Of a stretch of DNA of 64,000 nucleotides, positions 20,510 to 29,482 are shown piece by piece. The notes beneath the pieces were generated by a model. The model was not told the DNA's origin. It ran no database searches and saw only the letters and a program-made list of their open reading frames with translations. Made by a program: the position numbers and the translations under genes. Numbering within the stretch: position 1 is the first letter of the stretch; every line of letters starts with the position of its first letter. This stretch comes from CAVQBP01 sp963710745 (lineage in GTDB: Bacteria > Bacteroidota > Ignavibacteria > Ignavibacteriales > Ignavibacteriaceae), in the NCBI GenBank assembly GCA_963710745.1, contig CAVQBP010000027.1, forward strand, positions 124,001-188,000, in the 5' to 3' direction.

Positions 20510-20587
20510 CCCTCGATACTTGAAAAACGAATTATCAAATACTAAAAATAACTATCGGGTATCCAGCATCTAAGTATCTCTCTTCAA

Positions 20588-21688
20588 CTACTCCCACTCA
20601 ATAACGGTTTTTATACCGTTTGATGAATCAGCTTTAAATGCTTTGTTAAAATCGGTATAATGGAATTTTTCGGTAATAATTCCTTCAATTGTGTCTTTCC
20701 ATTTCAATTTAGCTTTTTGAAGATCACTTATTGCCGTTTCATAATGTTGTATACTTGCATTTACGCTGCCGAGCCATACATGATTCATCAATACCATTTT
20801 TCTTATTAATTCATCTCCCAAAATATTTACCGGTCTGTTGCCCCCGGGAATGCCGGATAAAACATAGACCCCGTTTATTCCAATCGTATCAAGCAGTTGA
20901 AATTCCAGTTTTGTAATTCCGGCAGCCTCCAGAACGAAATCCATATCACCTAGTTTTTCATCTATATCGGTAGTTTTAATTTGTCTGCCATCAATATATT
21001 CCCCTCCAATCGCTTTTAACAGAGATGGTCTTTTTGAATTTTCATCAACAATATCAAGACCGTAGACTTTGGCATTTTTTAGTCTAAGAGCAATAGCAGA
21101 TAATAAACCAACAGGACCGAGGCCAGCCACAAGTGCTTTTCTTCCTTCCAGCCATGTACCAGCTTTTACCCCAGGTATCCTTGCTTCCTGGAGCAATAAT
21201 GAATCATCAATTGCCTTTTCAATAACGGACATTGGCTCGGTCAGAACACCTATATTTGCAATTTCTTCCGGAACTTTAACGATATATTTTTCACTATCCA
21301 CTACAAATTCAGCCTGATAACCATGCAGACCTTTAATACCGCGTTCTTTATATTGACCGGTATAGCACATATCGCTGCGTCCGTTTAAACACGGGTAGCA
21401 TTTACCGCAGCCGCGTCTAACAATAAACAGGGCATAATCATCTATTTTTACTTTAGAAACATCTTTGCCAGTATCGACTACTCTTCCGAACATTTCATGC
21501 CCGATAATAAGATGGTCATCGTTAGATGGCGCATCTGCCCTTCCGCCTTCAACCTCTTCACGGTCTGTTCCGCAAATACCTACCTGCAATACTTTTAATT
21601 TAATATCATCGGGAAATTGAATCTGCGGTTCATCGGCATCAATTATTTCTAAATTCCCTTTTCCCGGTGTAATTGATAAAGCTTTCAT
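20588..21688 (-). CDS. Zinc-dependent dehydrogenase of the glucose 1-dehydrogenase type
   Basis: The 366-residue medium-chain dehydrogenase has GICGTDREEVEGG and GHEMFGRV for the catalytic zinc site. A Cys-rich structural zinc loop (GCGKCYPCLNGRSDMC) and a Rossmann motif (VAGLGPVGLLSAIALRL) follow. The pattern NAKVYGLDIVDENSKR, then AIGGEYIDGR, resembles archaeal-type glucose/galactose dehydrogenases, which oxidise the unphosphorylated sugar to the lactone with NAD(P). I chose the ATG at 21688 over an upstream TTG because family members begin MKAL. It starts 2 bases after the SDR stop and is the last gene of the minus-strand operon. Other polyol or alcohol substrates remain possible. Confidence 0.83.
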   Translation of the reverse strand: MKALSITPGKGNLEIIDADEPQIQFPDDIKLKVLQVGICGTDREEVEGGRADAPSNDDHLIIGHEMFGRVVDTGKDVSKVKIDDYALFIVRRGCGKCYPCLNGRSDMCYTGQYKERGIKGLHGYQAEFVVDSEKYIVKVPEEIANIGVLTEPMSVIEKAIDDSLLLQEARIPGVKAGTWLEGRKALVAGLGPVGLLSAIALRLKNAKVYGLDIVDENSKRPSLLKAIGGEYIDGRQIKTTDIDEKLGDMDFVLEAAGITKLEFQLLDTIGINGVYVLSGIPGGNRPVNILGDELIRKMVLMNHVWLGSVNASIQHYETAISDLQKAKLKWKDTIEGIITEKFHYTDFNKAFKADSSNGIKTVIEWE

Positions 21689-21690
21689 TG

Positions 21691-22689
21691 TCAATTCCTG
21701 TTTAATAAAATTAATCCGGCGCCGATAGCAGCGATACCGGAAAGAATAATACCCATTAATCCTTTATTTTCAGAAGCCCAAAGCTGCTGGCTTTCAGTTC
21801 TTGCCCTGCTGTCAAAATTACCATGTGCACCATAATCGCCTGAGACAGGTTCCCAAAGGTTATCGGGCTGATCCTGATCCTTCGGCTCATTTGTTTGTTG
21901 ACCGGTGTAACCGCTGTCAGCCAGATAGTGATCCAGAAAACCAGGTATTATTTTATTCCCTAAAATGGTTTTTACCGCTGACATTCCTACAAATATTTCT
22001 CTTCTATTATGATGTGCTGCATAATAAATTGCGTCTGCAGGAATTTCAGGTTCGTAAATAGGCGGAACCGGCTGCGGCTTCTTCGGCAGCTTGTTTCTTA
22101 CCCAGATGAACTGCGGAGTATTTACCGCCGGTAATTGAACCATGGTTAAACGAACTTTACTTTGGTCATGAATCAGTTCGCTTCTGAGCGAATTAGTAAA
22201 CCCTCTTATGCCATGTTTCGCTCCACAGTAAGCTGACTGTAAAGGAATACTTCTGTAAGATAAAGCAGAACCTACCTGTACAATCGATCCTTTATCTCTG
22301 GGAAGCATTCTTCTTAAAGCAGCCATGGTGCCATAAACTGTACCAAGGTAGGTGACTTCAGTCACTCTATGAAATTCTTTTTCAGTAATATCCTTCACAG
22401 GTGCAAAAACTGAAGTCATTGCATCATTAATCCATATATCAATAGGTCCAAGTTCTTTCTCAACTTTTTTAGCTGCTTCTTCCACCTGTTCCCATCTTGC
22501 AACATCAGTTGGAATGGCGATGGCTTTACCGCCTGCCTCTTCTACTTCTTTCTTAGCATTTTCAAGTGCTTCTTCTCCGCGGGCCAGTAAGCCTATATAA
22601 GCTCCTTCTTTAGCAAACCTTCTGACAACAGCCCTGCCAACACCTGCAGTTGCTCCTGTTATTACAACAACTTCTTTATTATTATTCAT
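21691..22689 (-). CDS. Short-chain dehydrogenase/reductase with C-terminal membrane segment
   Basis: The 332-residue protein is a classical SDR: cofactor motif TGATAGVGRAV near the N-terminus, and the catalytic set with Ser in VQVGSALSYRS and YCGAKHG (Tyr-x-x-x-Lys). It continues with a linker of about 50 residues rich in Gln, Asp and Asn. A single hydrophobic helix near the C-terminus (GIILSGIAAIGAGLILL) should tether it to the inner membrane. This architecture is common among SDRs near sugar-oxidation genes, but the substrate is not known. An AGGAAG ribosome site precedes the ATG. It lies between GH15 and the glucose-dehydrogenase-like gene, after a 133-base gap rich in inverted repeats. 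Confidence 0.85.
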   Translation of the reverse strand: MNNNKEVVVITGATAGVGRAVVRRFAKEGAYIGLLARGEEALENAKKEVEEAGGKAIAIPTDVARWEQVEEAAKKVEKELGPIDIWINDAMTSVFAPVKDITEKEFHRVTEVTYLGTVYGTMAALRRMLPRDKGSIVQVGSALSYRSIPLQSAYCGAKHGIRGFTNSLRSELIHDQSKVRLTMVQLPAVNTPQFIWVRNKLPKKPQPVPPIYEPEIPADAIYYAAHHNRREIFVGMSAVKTILGNKIIPGFLDHYLADSGYTGQQTNEPKDQDQPDNLWEPVSGDYGAHGNFDSRARTESQQLWASENKGLMGIILSGIAAIGAGLILLNRN

Positions 22690-22726
22690 ATTTTCTTCCT
22701 AACTTAAATTTAATTATAATAAACAA

Positions 22727-22800
22727 ATCAGCATAGCTTTGTGACAAAGCTAATCTCTAATTTCTAATATACAATCATTTTCTTATCTGCCTATGCTGAT
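22727..22800 (-). repeat. Structured intercistronic region between GH15 and SDR
   Basis: ATCAGCATAG at 22727-22736 pairs perfectly with CTATGCTGAT at 22791-22800. A second hairpin, AGCTTTGT/ACAAAGCT at 22735-22751, overlaps its base. In the minus-strand transcript the two can coexist almost fully. No U-run follows, so an RNA-processing or stability element is more likely than a terminator. Confidence 0.5.
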
Positions 22801-22822
22801 GAATTAATAAATGGTTTGTTTA

Positions 22823-24664
22823 TTAATAGTATGGTTTATAATCTTCGCTGCTTCCTCGATTCCTTTCATCACTTAATTGCTTATCCAAATTTAAAGCAGC
22901 ACTTATCATTCCCAGATGAGTGAAAGCCTGCGGGTAATTTCCGAGTGCTTCACCCTGTTCGCCGAGTTGTTCGGAAAACAAACCAAGATGATTGGAATAT
23001 CCCATCATTTTTTCAAAATACAGCCGTGCTTTCTTCAATTGACCGGCGCCGGATAAACTTTCGATATACCAGAAGGTACACATGGAAAAAGTACCTTCAC
23101 CGGTTTTCAAACCATCAGATGCTGATTCTTTAAATCTATACCTGTAAACCAGAGAATCTGAAACAAGATCGTGCTCAATTGTTTTTAAAGTTGAAAGCCA
23201 TCGCGGATCTTTCGGGCTGATAAACCTGATTAATGGCATTAATAATGTGGCCGCATCAACAGAATCAGCTCCTTTATATTGTTCAAAAGCATTTCTTTTT
23301 GCATTCCAGAATTCATGATAAATTTCATTATAAATTTTATCCCTTTCATTCTTCCACATGGATGGATAGGGGAACGAACTCATCTCTGCAAGTCTGACAG
23401 CACGATCTAATGCAACCCAGCACATAAACCTGGAATAAAGAAAGTTTCTTTTACCACCTCTGACTTCCCAAATACCCTGGTCTTTTTGATCCCAGTTTTT
23501 TGCAACCCAATTTATTTGTTGGGAAATATCATTCCAGAAGTCATGGGAAATACGGTTACCGTATTTATTAAACAGATAAACCGCATCCATCATTTCACCA
23601 TATATATCCAACTGAAGCTGATCATTTGCATTATTTCCTATCCTGACAGGGGAAGATTTTTTATATCCTTCAAGGTTTGATAGAACAATTTCATCGGGTA
23701 CATTTTTTCCTGCAGCAGTATACATCAAACCTAAACTTCCGGCTTCACCAATGTCTTCGCATTTTTTTTCAACCCATTTCATAAATCTTTCAGCTTCTTT
23801 TGTATATCCCAGGCTTATAAAAGTATATACCGTGAAGGATGCATCCCGAATCCAAGTATAACGGTAATCCCAGTTTCTTTCTCCGCCAATATTTTCCGGC
23901 AATCCGAATGTAGGGGAAGCTATAATTGAACCATAATCATAAGAAGTGAGTAATTTTAAAGCTAAAGCAGAACGGTTCACCATTTCTCTCCACCTTCCCT
24001 TATAACGGGAAGCATCTACCCAGTTCTTCCAATAGTTTATTGTTTCATAAAGTTTTTGAGTTACCAGATCGGAAAGGTTGTATTGAGGTGCTTTACCTTC
24101 TTTAACAAGTTCTAAAACAAAATCTGCGCTCTCGCCTGCTTTTAAAGTGAATTCAGCAAAGCCATCACCGTTTTGGATCTTGATTGGAACATTACTTTTT
24201 AGTCTTACAATTGTATTATCTTCTCCTTCACTTTCGAATAATATAGAATTATCATGCATATTAGCTTTATGTCCGGATCTTGCATAATTGAATCTCGGCC
24301 GGCAATTCATTACATAAGTAAGCTCACCTTTTATATTTGTAATTCTGCGCATTAAAATTTTTCCTTCATACAAATCTTCTACAGGCATAAAGTCCGTAAG
24401 TTCGCTAATTCCGTTTTGTGAAAGGAACCTTGTAAGCAGAACATTTGTATCGGGTATATAAAGCTGTTTTGTTTTACAGTCATCCAGCTTAGGATTTATT
24501 TGAAAGCACCCGCCCTTATTATTATCAAGTAATGCTGCAAATATTGTCGGGGAATCGAAGAATGGAAAGCACATGAAGTCAATAGATCCATTTAAAGCTA
24601 CCAGTGCAACTGTATTTAAATCTCCAATGACTCCATAATTTTCAATGGGTTGATAATCACTCAC
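22823..24664 (-). CDS. Glycoside hydrolase family 15 protein (glucoamylase/trehalase type)
   Basis: The 613-residue protein has the GH15 layout. An N-terminal beta-sandwich starts IENYGVIGDLNTVALVALNG. The (alpha/alpha)6 barrel has RNWDYRYTWIRDASF, GEAGSLGLMY as the region of the general acid and GLFSEQLGEQGEALGNYPQAF with the C-terminal catalytic Glu. No signal peptide is present, so it acts in the cytoplasm. Bacterial members of this single-domain group include glucoamylases, dextran glucosidases and trehalases. Given the trehalose genes next door and the glucose dehydrogenase downstream, trehalose or malto-oligosaccharide hydrolysis to glucose is the best guess. Large inverted repeats flank the gene on both sides. 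Confidence 0.9.
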   Translation of the reverse strand: MSDYQPIENYGVIGDLNTVALVALNGSIDFMCFPFFDSPTIFAALLDNNKGGCFQINPKLDDCKTKQLYIPDTNVLLTRFLSQNGISELTDFMPVEDLYEGKILMRRITNIKGELTYVMNCRPRFNYARSGHKANMHDNSILFESEGEDNTIVRLKSNVPIKIQNGDGFAEFTLKAGESADFVLELVKEGKAPQYNLSDLVTQKLYETINYWKNWVDASRYKGRWREMVNRSALALKLLTSYDYGSIIASPTFGLPENIGGERNWDYRYTWIRDASFTVYTFISLGYTKEAERFMKWVEKKCEDIGEAGSLGLMYTAAGKNVPDEIVLSNLEGYKKSSPVRIGNNANDQLQLDIYGEMMDAVYLFNKYGNRISHDFWNDISQQINWVAKNWDQKDQGIWEVRGGKRNFLYSRFMCWVALDRAVRLAEMSSFPYPSMWKNERDKIYNEIYHEFWNAKRNAFEQYKGADSVDAATLLMPLIRFISPKDPRWLSTLKTIEHDLVSDSLVYRYRFKESASDGLKTGEGTFSMCTFWYIESLSGAGQLKKARLYFEKMMGYSNHLGLFSEQLGEQGEALGNYPQAFTHLGMISAALNLDKQLSDERNRGSSEDYKPYY

Positions 24665-24710
24665 AATTTTTCCTTTTATTTAATTAATTACTAAATATTT
24701 ATGAGTCGAA

Positions 24711-24793
24711 TCTAAAAAGGTTAATTTCAACTAATTCAGTTTCGTTTATGGATTAAAATTGAATAATATTTTCCATAAATGAACCTTTTTAGA
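24711..24793 (-). repeat. Nested inverted repeats between ASRT-family gene and GH15
   Basis: A 12-bp repeat (TCTAAAAAGGTT at 24711-24722, complement at 24782-24793) encloses an 8-bp repeat (TTTATGGA at 24745-24752, TCCATAAA at 24772-24779). Together they fill most of the 139-base gap. The outer stem would close a long arm in the minus-strand mRNA just before the GH15 start. It may be a processing or attenuation element, or a double operator. Confidence 0.5.
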
Positions 24794-24803
24794 GCAGACT
24801 TAT

Positions 24804-25181
24804 TTATTCAACCGGATAAGCTAAAGTTGAAACAAGTGCATTTTCAGCCTGTCTTGAATCAAGCCTGGTATGCTGAACAATAACCGGTACATCCGAAGAA
24901 ATAACAGTTGAATAATTTGTATTTTTAGGAATTGGTTCCGGTTCTTTTAAGTTATTAAATCGTATATGTTTTGTCCTTTTTGAAGGTATTGTAATCTTGT
25001 ATGGACCTATCGGGTTTTTATCTTCAAAAAAGATTGTTATTTCAATATGCGCTTCTTCGCCAGATGCATTTAAAATACATGCAGCTTCATGGCTAACCAT
25101 TTCCGGTTTCGGACCATTACTCCAATCGGGAATATAACCCTCAGGGATTGCCCACATTCTTTTTCCTATTTCTTTAATCAT
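24804..25181 (-). CDS. ASRT-family (sensory rhodopsin transducer-like) small-molecule-binding protein
   Basis: The 125-residue protein matches the Anabaena sensory rhodopsin transducer family along its whole length: KRMWAIPEGYIPDWS, SHEAACILNASGEEAHIEIT, FEDKNPIGPYKITIPSKRTK and VIVQHTRLDSRQAENAL. The founding member is a soluble beta-sandwich tetramer that meets a microbial rhodopsin. Most relatives have no rhodopsin partner, and the family has been proposed to bind small molecules, probably sugars. No rhodopsin is encoded in this window. The gene sits inside a sugar-oxidation operon, which fits a sugar-binding or regulatory role. An AAGGAG site lies 11 bases before the ATG, inside the end of a possible 38-residue ORF. 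Confidence 0.87.
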   Translation of the reverse strand: MIKEIGKRMWAIPEGYIPDWSNGPKPEMVSHEAACILNASGEEAHIEITIFFEDKNPIGPYKITIPSKRTKHIRFNNLKEPEPIPKNTNYSTVISSDVPVIVQHTRLDSRQAENALVSTLAYPVE

Positions 25182-25187
25182 GATAAT

Positions 25188-25304
25188 TTACACTCCTTTT
25201 TCCGCACATCTTTCTTCAATATTTACTTTTGCATATTCAACAGACATGGTTTCACTTTTCAAATGAGTTCTTTCACTGTTGTCATTTAAGGCTTTTGCTT
25301 TCAT
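25188..25304 (-). CDS. Possible small protein of 38 residues, unknown
   Basis: In the 139-base gap between the FAD/Fe-S oxidase and the ASRT gene, the minus strand has an ATG (25304-25302) followed by 38 codons and TAA. The product (MKAKALNDNSERTHLKSE, then MSVEYAKVNIEERCAEKGV) is charged and soluble. Its last codons overlap the ASRT ribosome site, so translation could be coupled. The ribosome site before its own ATG is weak. Real small gene or chance ORF cannot be decided from one sequence. Confidence 0.3.
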   Translation of the reverse strand: MKAKALNDNSERTHLKSETMSVEYAKVNIEERCAEKGV

Positions 25305-25320
25305 ATCAATCTTGTTAAAA

Positions 25321-28242
25321 TTATTTCAAAATAGTTGCAGGGTATTCATCCCGATAATTTGTTTCTTTATTTTTTAATCCCATGTGCAGTACTTCAGCCA
25401 TATGAAGTGCTTTTCTTTTAGTTAATTCGGAAATTTGAGTACGGCAGCTAAAACCATCGGCGATAATAAAAGTATCTTTCTCCGCATTTCTGACTGCCGG
25501 AAGCAGAACTCTTTCACCGCATTTAACAGAGACATCATATTTGTCCTTTTCAAATCCGAATGCACCGGCCATTCCGCAGCAGCCTGAGGCCAATACCTCA
25601 TAGTCCAAACCGGTACGATTCAGAATTTCTTTCTCATCATCCATTCCCATAATTGCCTTATGATGACAATGTCCGTGTACTATTGCTTTTCTTTTTATTT
25701 CTGGTGTTTTGTAATTTTCAGCTTTTTCAACCAGGAATTCACTCAAAAGATAAGATTGTTTTTTTAATCTTTTTGCATCTTCATCATTCGGGAAAAGTTC
25801 TGTTAATTCGTCTCTGAAAACGGCAATACAGCTAGGTTCAAGACCTACTAAAGGGACTCCTGCTTCTATTTGAGGTTTTAAATTATCAAGGATTTGTCTC
25901 AGCAATCGTTTAGCAAGATTCAGCATTCCGTAATCATATAACGGTCTGCCGCAGCATAAAGATACCTTTGGGATTTCAACAAAATATCCCGCATCTTCCA
26001 GAACTTCTTTAGCAGCAATTATAGTTTCCGGGTGAAAATTATTATTAAATGTATCAGGCCAAAGGAGAACTTTTTTATTACCTTTATCCTGCCTGTGGTT
26101 ATTTTTGTTATACCATTTTCTAAAGGTAGTGTGAGCAAATTGGGGAATTGTTCTTTGAGGAGCCATACCGGAAAGTATTTTTGCAGCATCTCTTAAAACA
26201 GGTGTTTTAGTAATAAAATTTACTAAACCGGGAAAAGCTGAGCCAATCTTTGCTCCCCAATAAATTAAGCCAAATGCATAAGCCTGACGGGGTCTCATTT
26301 TCCCGTCATAATAATGTGAAAGAAACTCTGCTTTATATGTTGCCATATCTACGTCAACAGGACAATCGCTTTTGCATCCTTTACAGGCAAAACAAAGATC
26401 CAGAGCTTCTTTTACTTGATCATTTTTCCAGCCGCCTTTAATAACATCTCCATTAAGCATTTCAAAAAGTAAATGAGCTCTTCCCCTGGTTGAATGCATT
26501 TCCTCATGAGTTACCATATAACTCGGGCACATAGTATCTCCATTTTTACGACGGCATTTACCTACTCCAACACATCTCAGTGCCGCACGGGAGAAGTCAC
26601 CATGATCTGATGTGTAGCTGAAATAAGTTTCGGGCTTTAAAGGTGCATAGTCTGTTCCAAGTCTTAAGTTTTCATCGATTCGATATGGTTTAACTATTTT
26701 ACCCGGATTCATTTTCCAATCCGGATCCCATGCAGATTTAAATTCTATGAAAGCGTTTAAGATATCCTTTCCAAACATTTTTTGGAGCAATTCACCACGG
26801 GCCTGACCATCACCATGTTCACCCGAAAGAGAGCCGTTGTAACTAATAACAAGATCAGAAGCTTCCTCCATAAAGGATCTATAATTCTGTAAACCATCTT
26901 TGCTTCTTAGATCAAATGGTATCCGGCAATGTATGCAGCCCTGGCCGAAATGCCCGTAAACCGAGGCCGAATAATTATGCTTATGGAAAAGTTTTTTCAG
27001 ATCACGGAGATAATCACCTTCTTTTTCCGGAGGGATTGCTGAATCTTCCCATCCCGGCCATGTATCTGGCATATTAGGAATATGGGCAGTTGCGCCTAAG
27101 CCCGATTCACGAATCTCCCATACATGATCCTCTTCATGTTTTTTGTCATATAACTTCATTGAAGGAGGATTACTAACTCGTTTTAATTTATTCATTAATT
27201 CTTTTGCTTTTCCATCAGATTCTTTCTTATCCTTTCCTCCGAACTCGACAAGCAGAAATCCTTTACCCTCCGGGAGATATTGTGTATCCTTTGTATGCAA
27301 GCCTTTCTTTTCCATGTAACCGATAAGAACATCATCAATTCCTTCGAGACCAATGGGTCCGGCTTTCAAAATTTCCGGTACATGATCAGCAGCGCAGAAT
27401 ATATCCTCATAGCCTAAAACTAAGAGAGAACGTTTTTTCGGCCACGATACCAGCTTTAATTTGGCTGACAGTATAACTACACATGTTGATTCTGAACCGA
27501 CCAAAGCCTTGGCAACATTGAATTCATTTTCGGGGAGCAGGTCATCTAAATTGTAACCGGAAACTCTGCGGGGAATTTGCGGGTAAGTATTTCTTATTTT
27601 ATCGGCATAATTATCTCTGATTGATTTCATTTTGGAATAAATTTCTCCGCGTCTGCCGCCTTCTTTAATTATACTTTCCAGCTCCTCATTGTTAGTTTTA
27701 CCAACGGTCATTTGTGTACCGTCGTAAGTGATCACTTCCAGTTCAATAACGTTATCAACAGTTTTACCTGCCATTACAGAATGTATCCCGCAGGAGTTGT
27801 TTCCCAGCATTCCGCCAAGAGTGCAGTGATTATGTGTTGCCGGATCAGGTCCGAAAGTCAAATCATGTTTATTTGCTTCATCTCTTAAACTATCAAGTAC
27901 AATTCCCGGCTGAACAACTGCATATCTTTCTTCGGCATTAATTTCAAGGATTTTGTTCATATATCTTGAAAAATCCATTATAACAGCATAATTACAGCAT
28001 TGGCCGGCAAGGCTCGTTCCTCCTCCGCGGCTGAGAATGGGAGCATTATAGTTCCTGCATATATTAACAGTCTCAACAACTTCTTCATTATTCTGAGGAA
28101 AAACTACTCCAATCGGTACCTGCCGGTAATTTGAAGCATCGGCAGCATATAATGCTTTGCTTCCGTCGTCAAACCGGACATCTTTAATTTTATTTCTTAA
28201 TGCAGATTCTAAGTGTTCTGTATCTATCTTATTCGATTCCAT
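25321..28242 (-). CDS. FAD-linked oxidase fused to Fe-S/CCG-domain subunit (GlcD/GlpC-like dehydrogenase)
   Basis: The 973-residue fusion joins an FAD-binding oxidase half and an Fe-S half. The FAD half has GVVFPQNNEEVVETV, the FAD-site GGGTSLAGQ, and LGGMLGNNSCGIHS. Its substrate half has GHFGQGCIHCR and SGEHGDGQ. The Fe-S half has CFACKGCKSDCP, another Cys cluster near CVGVGKC, and two CCG motifs (LCCGRP, SGCCGMAGAFG). Enzymes with this architecture oxidise 2-hydroxy acids such as D-lactate, glycolate or 2-hydroxyglutarate and pass electrons to a carrier; the substrate here is unknown. I chose the ATG at 28242. An in-frame TTG at 28314 would overlap the preceding gene by 4 bases but adds an N-terminus unlike the family. 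Confidence 0.88.
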   Translation of the reverse strand: MESNKIDTEHLESALRNKIKDVRFDDGSKALYAADASNYRQVPIGVVFPQNNEEVVETVNICRNYNAPILSRGGGTSLAGQCCNYAVIMDFSRYMNKILEINAEERYAVVQPGIVLDSLRDEANKHDLTFGPDPATHNHCTLGGMLGNNSCGIHSVMAGKTVDNVIELEVITYDGTQMTVGKTNNEELESIIKEGGRRGEIYSKMKSIRDNYADKIRNTYPQIPRRVSGYNLDDLLPENEFNVAKALVGSESTCVVILSAKLKLVSWPKKRSLLVLGYEDIFCAADHVPEILKAGPIGLEGIDDVLIGYMEKKGLHTKDTQYLPEGKGFLLVEFGGKDKKESDGKAKELMNKLKRVSNPPSMKLYDKKHEEDHVWEIRESGLGATAHIPNMPDTWPGWEDSAIPPEKEGDYLRDLKKLFHKHNYSASVYGHFGQGCIHCRIPFDLRSKDGLQNYRSFMEEASDLVISYNGSLSGEHGDGQARGELLQKMFGKDILNAFIEFKSAWDPDWKMNPGKIVKPYRIDENLRLGTDYAPLKPETYFSYTSDHGDFSRAALRCVGVGKCRRKNGDTMCPSYMVTHEEMHSTRGRAHLLFEMLNGDVIKGGWKNDQVKEALDLCFACKGCKSDCPVDVDMATYKAEFLSHYYDGKMRPRQAYAFGLIYWGAKIGSAFPGLVNFITKTPVLRDAAKILSGMAPQRTIPQFAHTTFRKWYNKNNHRQDKGNKKVLLWPDTFNNNFHPETIIAAKEVLEDAGYFVEIPKVSLCCGRPLYDYGMLNLAKRLLRQILDNLKPQIEAGVPLVGLEPSCIAVFRDELTELFPNDEDAKRLKKQSYLLSEFLVEKAENYKTPEIKRKAIVHGHCHHKAIMGMDDEKEILNRTGLDYEVLASGCCGMAGAFGFEKDKYDVSVKCGERVLLPAVRNAEKDTFIIADGFSCRTQISELTKRKALHMAEVLHMGLKNKETNYRDEYPATILK

Positions 28243-28310
28243 ATCATACTTTTCAATTCTTAATCTTAATCCTAATCTTACTCTTTCTCCAGTAAGATTG
28301 AGATAATAAA

Positions 28311-29402
28311 TCAATTAACTAAATACTTTTTTATATCAGACCTCTTTAATTCAAATCCATTTCCCGGCCTTGATAAATCAGGGTAAAGTTCTCCATTTAC
28401 AGGTTCCGGAATTCCATCAAAAAACATCCTTTCAATCCTGACATGGTCATGGAAATATTCTGAATGTTTTAATGGAATAGCTGCACAGCAGGGATGCATA
28501 TGGATGGCCGGTGCAGTGTGCGATGATAGCTGGATAGAACGCGCTTCGCAAAGATCCGCAGCTTTTAAGAAACCAGTATATCCCGCGCACCTTGTTGCAT
28601 CAGCCTGAAGTACATCCACCGAGCCGGCCTCCAGCATTCTTCTGAAATAAAAGAGGTTATATCCATATTCACCTGCAGTAATCTGCATTCCGGCAGGTCC
28701 GTTATCCCGGATCAGATTCAAGCCTTCCAGATCATCGGACGAAACCGGTTCTTCAAACCAGCCGATGTTGAAATTAGCAAATTGCTGTGCGAAATAGAGA
28801 GCCTGCTTTCGATTATATGCACCATTTGCATCTACCATTAATTCTATTCCCTCTCCAATTGTTTCACTTGCAGCGTTAACTCTTTTTATGTCTTCAGATG
28901 GCTGCCGGCCGATTTTCATCTTAACTTTGGTTATATTTTTTTCAACCCAACCCGACAGCTGCGCCTGCAGTTTCTTTATTGAATAAGAAGTAAATCCGCC
29001 GCTTCCATAAATTGGTGTTGACTTATGGACCTGACCCATTAAAGCAACTAGAGGTATTTCTAAAATTCTTGCTTTCAGATCCCACAAAGCAATATCAACG
29101 GCAGCTATAGCCGAAGATGCGATACCGGACATCCCGATATTACGTACAGATTTAATCATATTATTCCAACCGAGCGAAATATTCATTGCATCGGAATTTT
29201 TTATTACTTCACTTAATTTGTTGTTTATTAAGTTTGCAGCCGATTCATGAGAATAAGTATATCCAATACCTGTTTTATCGTCTGCGGAAATTTCTACAAT
29301 TATTATTGTAGTTGAATTCCACTCTAAAGTACCATCCGATTCGGGTTGATCTGTAGGAACTTTATAAACCGACACTTTCATTTCATCAATTTTATCAGAC
29401 AT
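28311..29402 (-). CDS. Enolase-superfamily enzyme, mandelate racemase/muconate lactonising type
   Basis: The 363-residue protein has the two-domain fold of the MR/MLE group. The catalytic set can be read: Lys161 and Lys163 in KMKIG, metal ligands Asp191 (VDANGAY), Glu217 (WFEEPV) and Glu245 (TAGEYG), Asp268 and His295 (LSSHTAP). This lysine/histidine arrangement is that of acid-sugar dehydratases, racemases and lactone cycloisomerases. With a glucose/galactose dehydrogenase in the same operon, a sugar-acid or lactone substrate is likely, though not proven. It lies between the TPP-dependent enzyme and the FAD/Fe-S oxidase. Confidence 0.88.
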   Translation of the reverse strand: MSDKIDEMKVSVYKVPTDQPESDGTLEWNSTTIIIVEISADDKTGIGYTYSHESAANLINNKLSEVIKNSDAMNISLGWNNMIKSVRNIGMSGIASSAIAAVDIALWDLKARILEIPLVALMGQVHKSTPIYGSGGFTSYSIKKLQAQLSGWVEKNITKVKMKIGRQPSEDIKRVNAASETIGEGIELMVDANGAYNRKQALYFAQQFANFNIGWFEEPVSSDDLEGLNLIRDNGPAGMQITAGEYGYNLFYFRRMLEAGSVDVLQADATRCAGYTGFLKAADLCEARSIQLSSHTAPAIHMHPCCAAIPLKHSEYFHDHVRIERMFFDGIPEPVNGELYPDLSRPGNGFELKRSDIKKYLVN

Positions 29403-29482
29403 ATTTATCTTTACTTAAAATTATGAAAAAGACCGGGTTGCAGCAGAAAGCGCTGCCCGCTCTATAAAGCAATAACAAAAAA

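Noticed and set aside
20510..20587. Terminator between convergent treY and the dehydrogenase gene
   Set aside because: Only a 7-base repeat (GATACTT/AAGTATC) 50 bases apart is present, with no U-run.
24804..25181. Light-sensing system suggested by the rhodopsin-transducer name
   Set aside because: No seven-helix rhodopsin with a retinal lysine, no carotenoid-cleaving enzyme and no chemotaxis gene occur in the window; the sugar context is a better guide.
28243..28314. N-terminal extension of the FAD/Fe-S oxidase from a TTG at 28314
   Set aside because: The added 24 residues come from a repetitive GATTAAG-like stretch and have no family counterpart. The ATG at 28242 fits better, although the TTG overlap with the enolase stop leaves some doubt.
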